A DNA stretch of 64,000 bases, taken from positions 359,089 through 423,088 of the forward strand of contig JAHDWK010000001.1 of assembly GCA_023382655.1 (NCBI GenBank). Reading direction: 5' to 3'. Below the pieces are notes generated by a model. The model was not told where the DNA came from. It saw only the letters and a program-made list of their open reading frames with translations, and searched no databases. This stretch comes from Anaerolineae bacterium. GTDB lineage: Bacteria; Chloroflexota; Anaerolineae; Promineifilales; Promineifilaceae. Both the position numbers and the translations under genes were made by a program. This document shows positions 63,510 to 64,000 of this stretch, piece by piece; position 1 is the stretch's first letter; each line of letters starts with the position of its first letter.

Positions 63510-64000
63510 TCACGAATGGCCGTTGCCGGTGCGGCGGGCGAGGAGGATGAGGCTGAGGAGGAGGGCGGCGAAGGCGACGAGCTGCCAGCCGTGATAGCCG
63601 TTGGTAATGATCCAGGTGTTGTCGCGGAAGGCGTCCAGGAAGAGGCGGGTGGCGCTGTAGAGGGCAACGGCCGTCAAAAAAAGTTGCCCATCATACCGCC
63701 GTCTCCCTACCAGCCGCCACCAGACGAGCAGAGCTAACGCGCCAGCGAGTAGTTCGTATATCTGCACAGGATGGCGACGGACGCCGTATTGGCTGAGGCC
63801 CCAGGGCACGGCCGTGAGCGTGCCATACCCCGGCCCCCCCAGAAAGTCAGCCAGACTGATCACCATCAAACCGAGGATGAGGCCGGGGGTGAGGGCGTCC
63901 AGGGTGGCAGCGAAGGGAAGTTGGCGGGCACGGCCGTAAAAAAACGCCGCTACTGTGCCCACAATTACCCCCGCCAACGGTTCATAACCACTGGTCAACG
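63510..64000 (-). CDS. lgt: prolipoprotein diacylglyceryl transferase, 5' end outside window
   Basis: The 163 visible residues form the C-terminal part of an Lgt-like membrane enzyme, which adds diacylglycerol to lipobox cysteines. Visible elements: LPFAATLDALTPGLILGLMV, a GGPGYGTLTAVPWG stretch in the place of the usual NGE/GRP region, YGVRRHPVQIYELLAGALAL (the conserved HPxQxYE) and a final pair of membrane helices. The frame is open to the window edge. It fits the many lipoproteins in the window. Confidence 0.85.
   Translation of the reverse strand, partial: LTSGYEPLAGVIVGTVAAFFYGRARQLPFAATLDALTPGLILGLMVISLADFLGGPGYGTLTAVPWGLSQYGVRRHPVQIYELLAGALALLVWWRLVGRRRYDGQLFLTAVALYSATRLFLDAFRDNTWIITNGYHGWQLVAFAALLLSLILLARRTGNGHS

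Overview
The window is a moderately GC-rich stretch of bacterial chromosome with 55 protein genes that I can support, two of them cut by the window edges (amrS at the left, lgt at the right). I see no rRNA, tRNA, CRISPR array, phage or insertion sequence. The gene set suggests a member of the Chloroflexota (Anaerolineae-like). The reasons are F420-type enzymes (a deazaflavin-dependent nitroreductase-like protein and an LLM-class oxidoreductase), DUF4058, many lipoproteins with Thr/Pro-rich or Glu/Val-rich linkers, a bacterial SUI1 protein, and large GT-C and O-antigen-ligase membrane proteins. This placement is inference from gene content, and I cannot fix the class.

Layout. 1-9.9 kb: divergent amrS/amrB, a TrkA-type channel, yccF, trpA, a GT-C membrane protein, a YyaL/DUF255 protein, a Phd/VapC-like toxin-antitoxin pair and DUF488. 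9.9-22.5 kb: HAD hydrolase, APH-type kinase, a glycoside-hydrolase/O-antigen-ligase fusion, DUF4058, lipoproteins, a GT2, an alkyltransferase-like protein, a response regulator, and a DJ-1 / AraC / F420-oxidoreductase group. 22.5-32.1 kb: SUI1, a putative small RNA, dipeptidase with endonuclease IV, LysM protein, glgA-malQ (glycogen), GT39-like protein and rplY. 32.3-41.2 kb: DUF2267, a DUF348-G5-propeller lipoprotein, aldehyde:ferredoxin oxidoreductase, a small octamer-tailed protein, a DUF7662-XRE regulator, mtnP, a HEPN-like protein and a bactofilin with a long coiled coil. 41.4-46.9 kb: a complete phosphonate/phosphite importer, phnDCEE. 47.3-64 kb: dnaE, a thiolase, a GAF histidine kinase, an SH3/META lipoprotein, a purine-catabolism run (selenium-dependent-type xanthine dehydrogenase and 8-oxoguanine deaminase with a toxin-antitoxin pair between them), a truncated C39 peptidase, an LLM oxidoreductase and lgt.

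The most striking signal is not a gene. The 8-bp palindrome ACGGCCGT occurs about 135 times by my hand count, where about one or two are expected. It lies in genes on both strands, in all three frames, and between genes. Four octamers (or would-be octamers) are split precisely: two by closely related 21-bp palindromic inserts and two by closely related 24-bp inserts. All four inserts are multiples of three and lie in frame inside protein genes. In addition, at least seven families of short intergenic repeats have apparently entered coding sequences in frame, at linkers and loops of membrane proteins, a signal peptide and dnaE. This resembles the protein-coding palindromic elements of Rickettsia combined with a HIP1-like iterated octamer, and is the best candidate here for an undescribed system.
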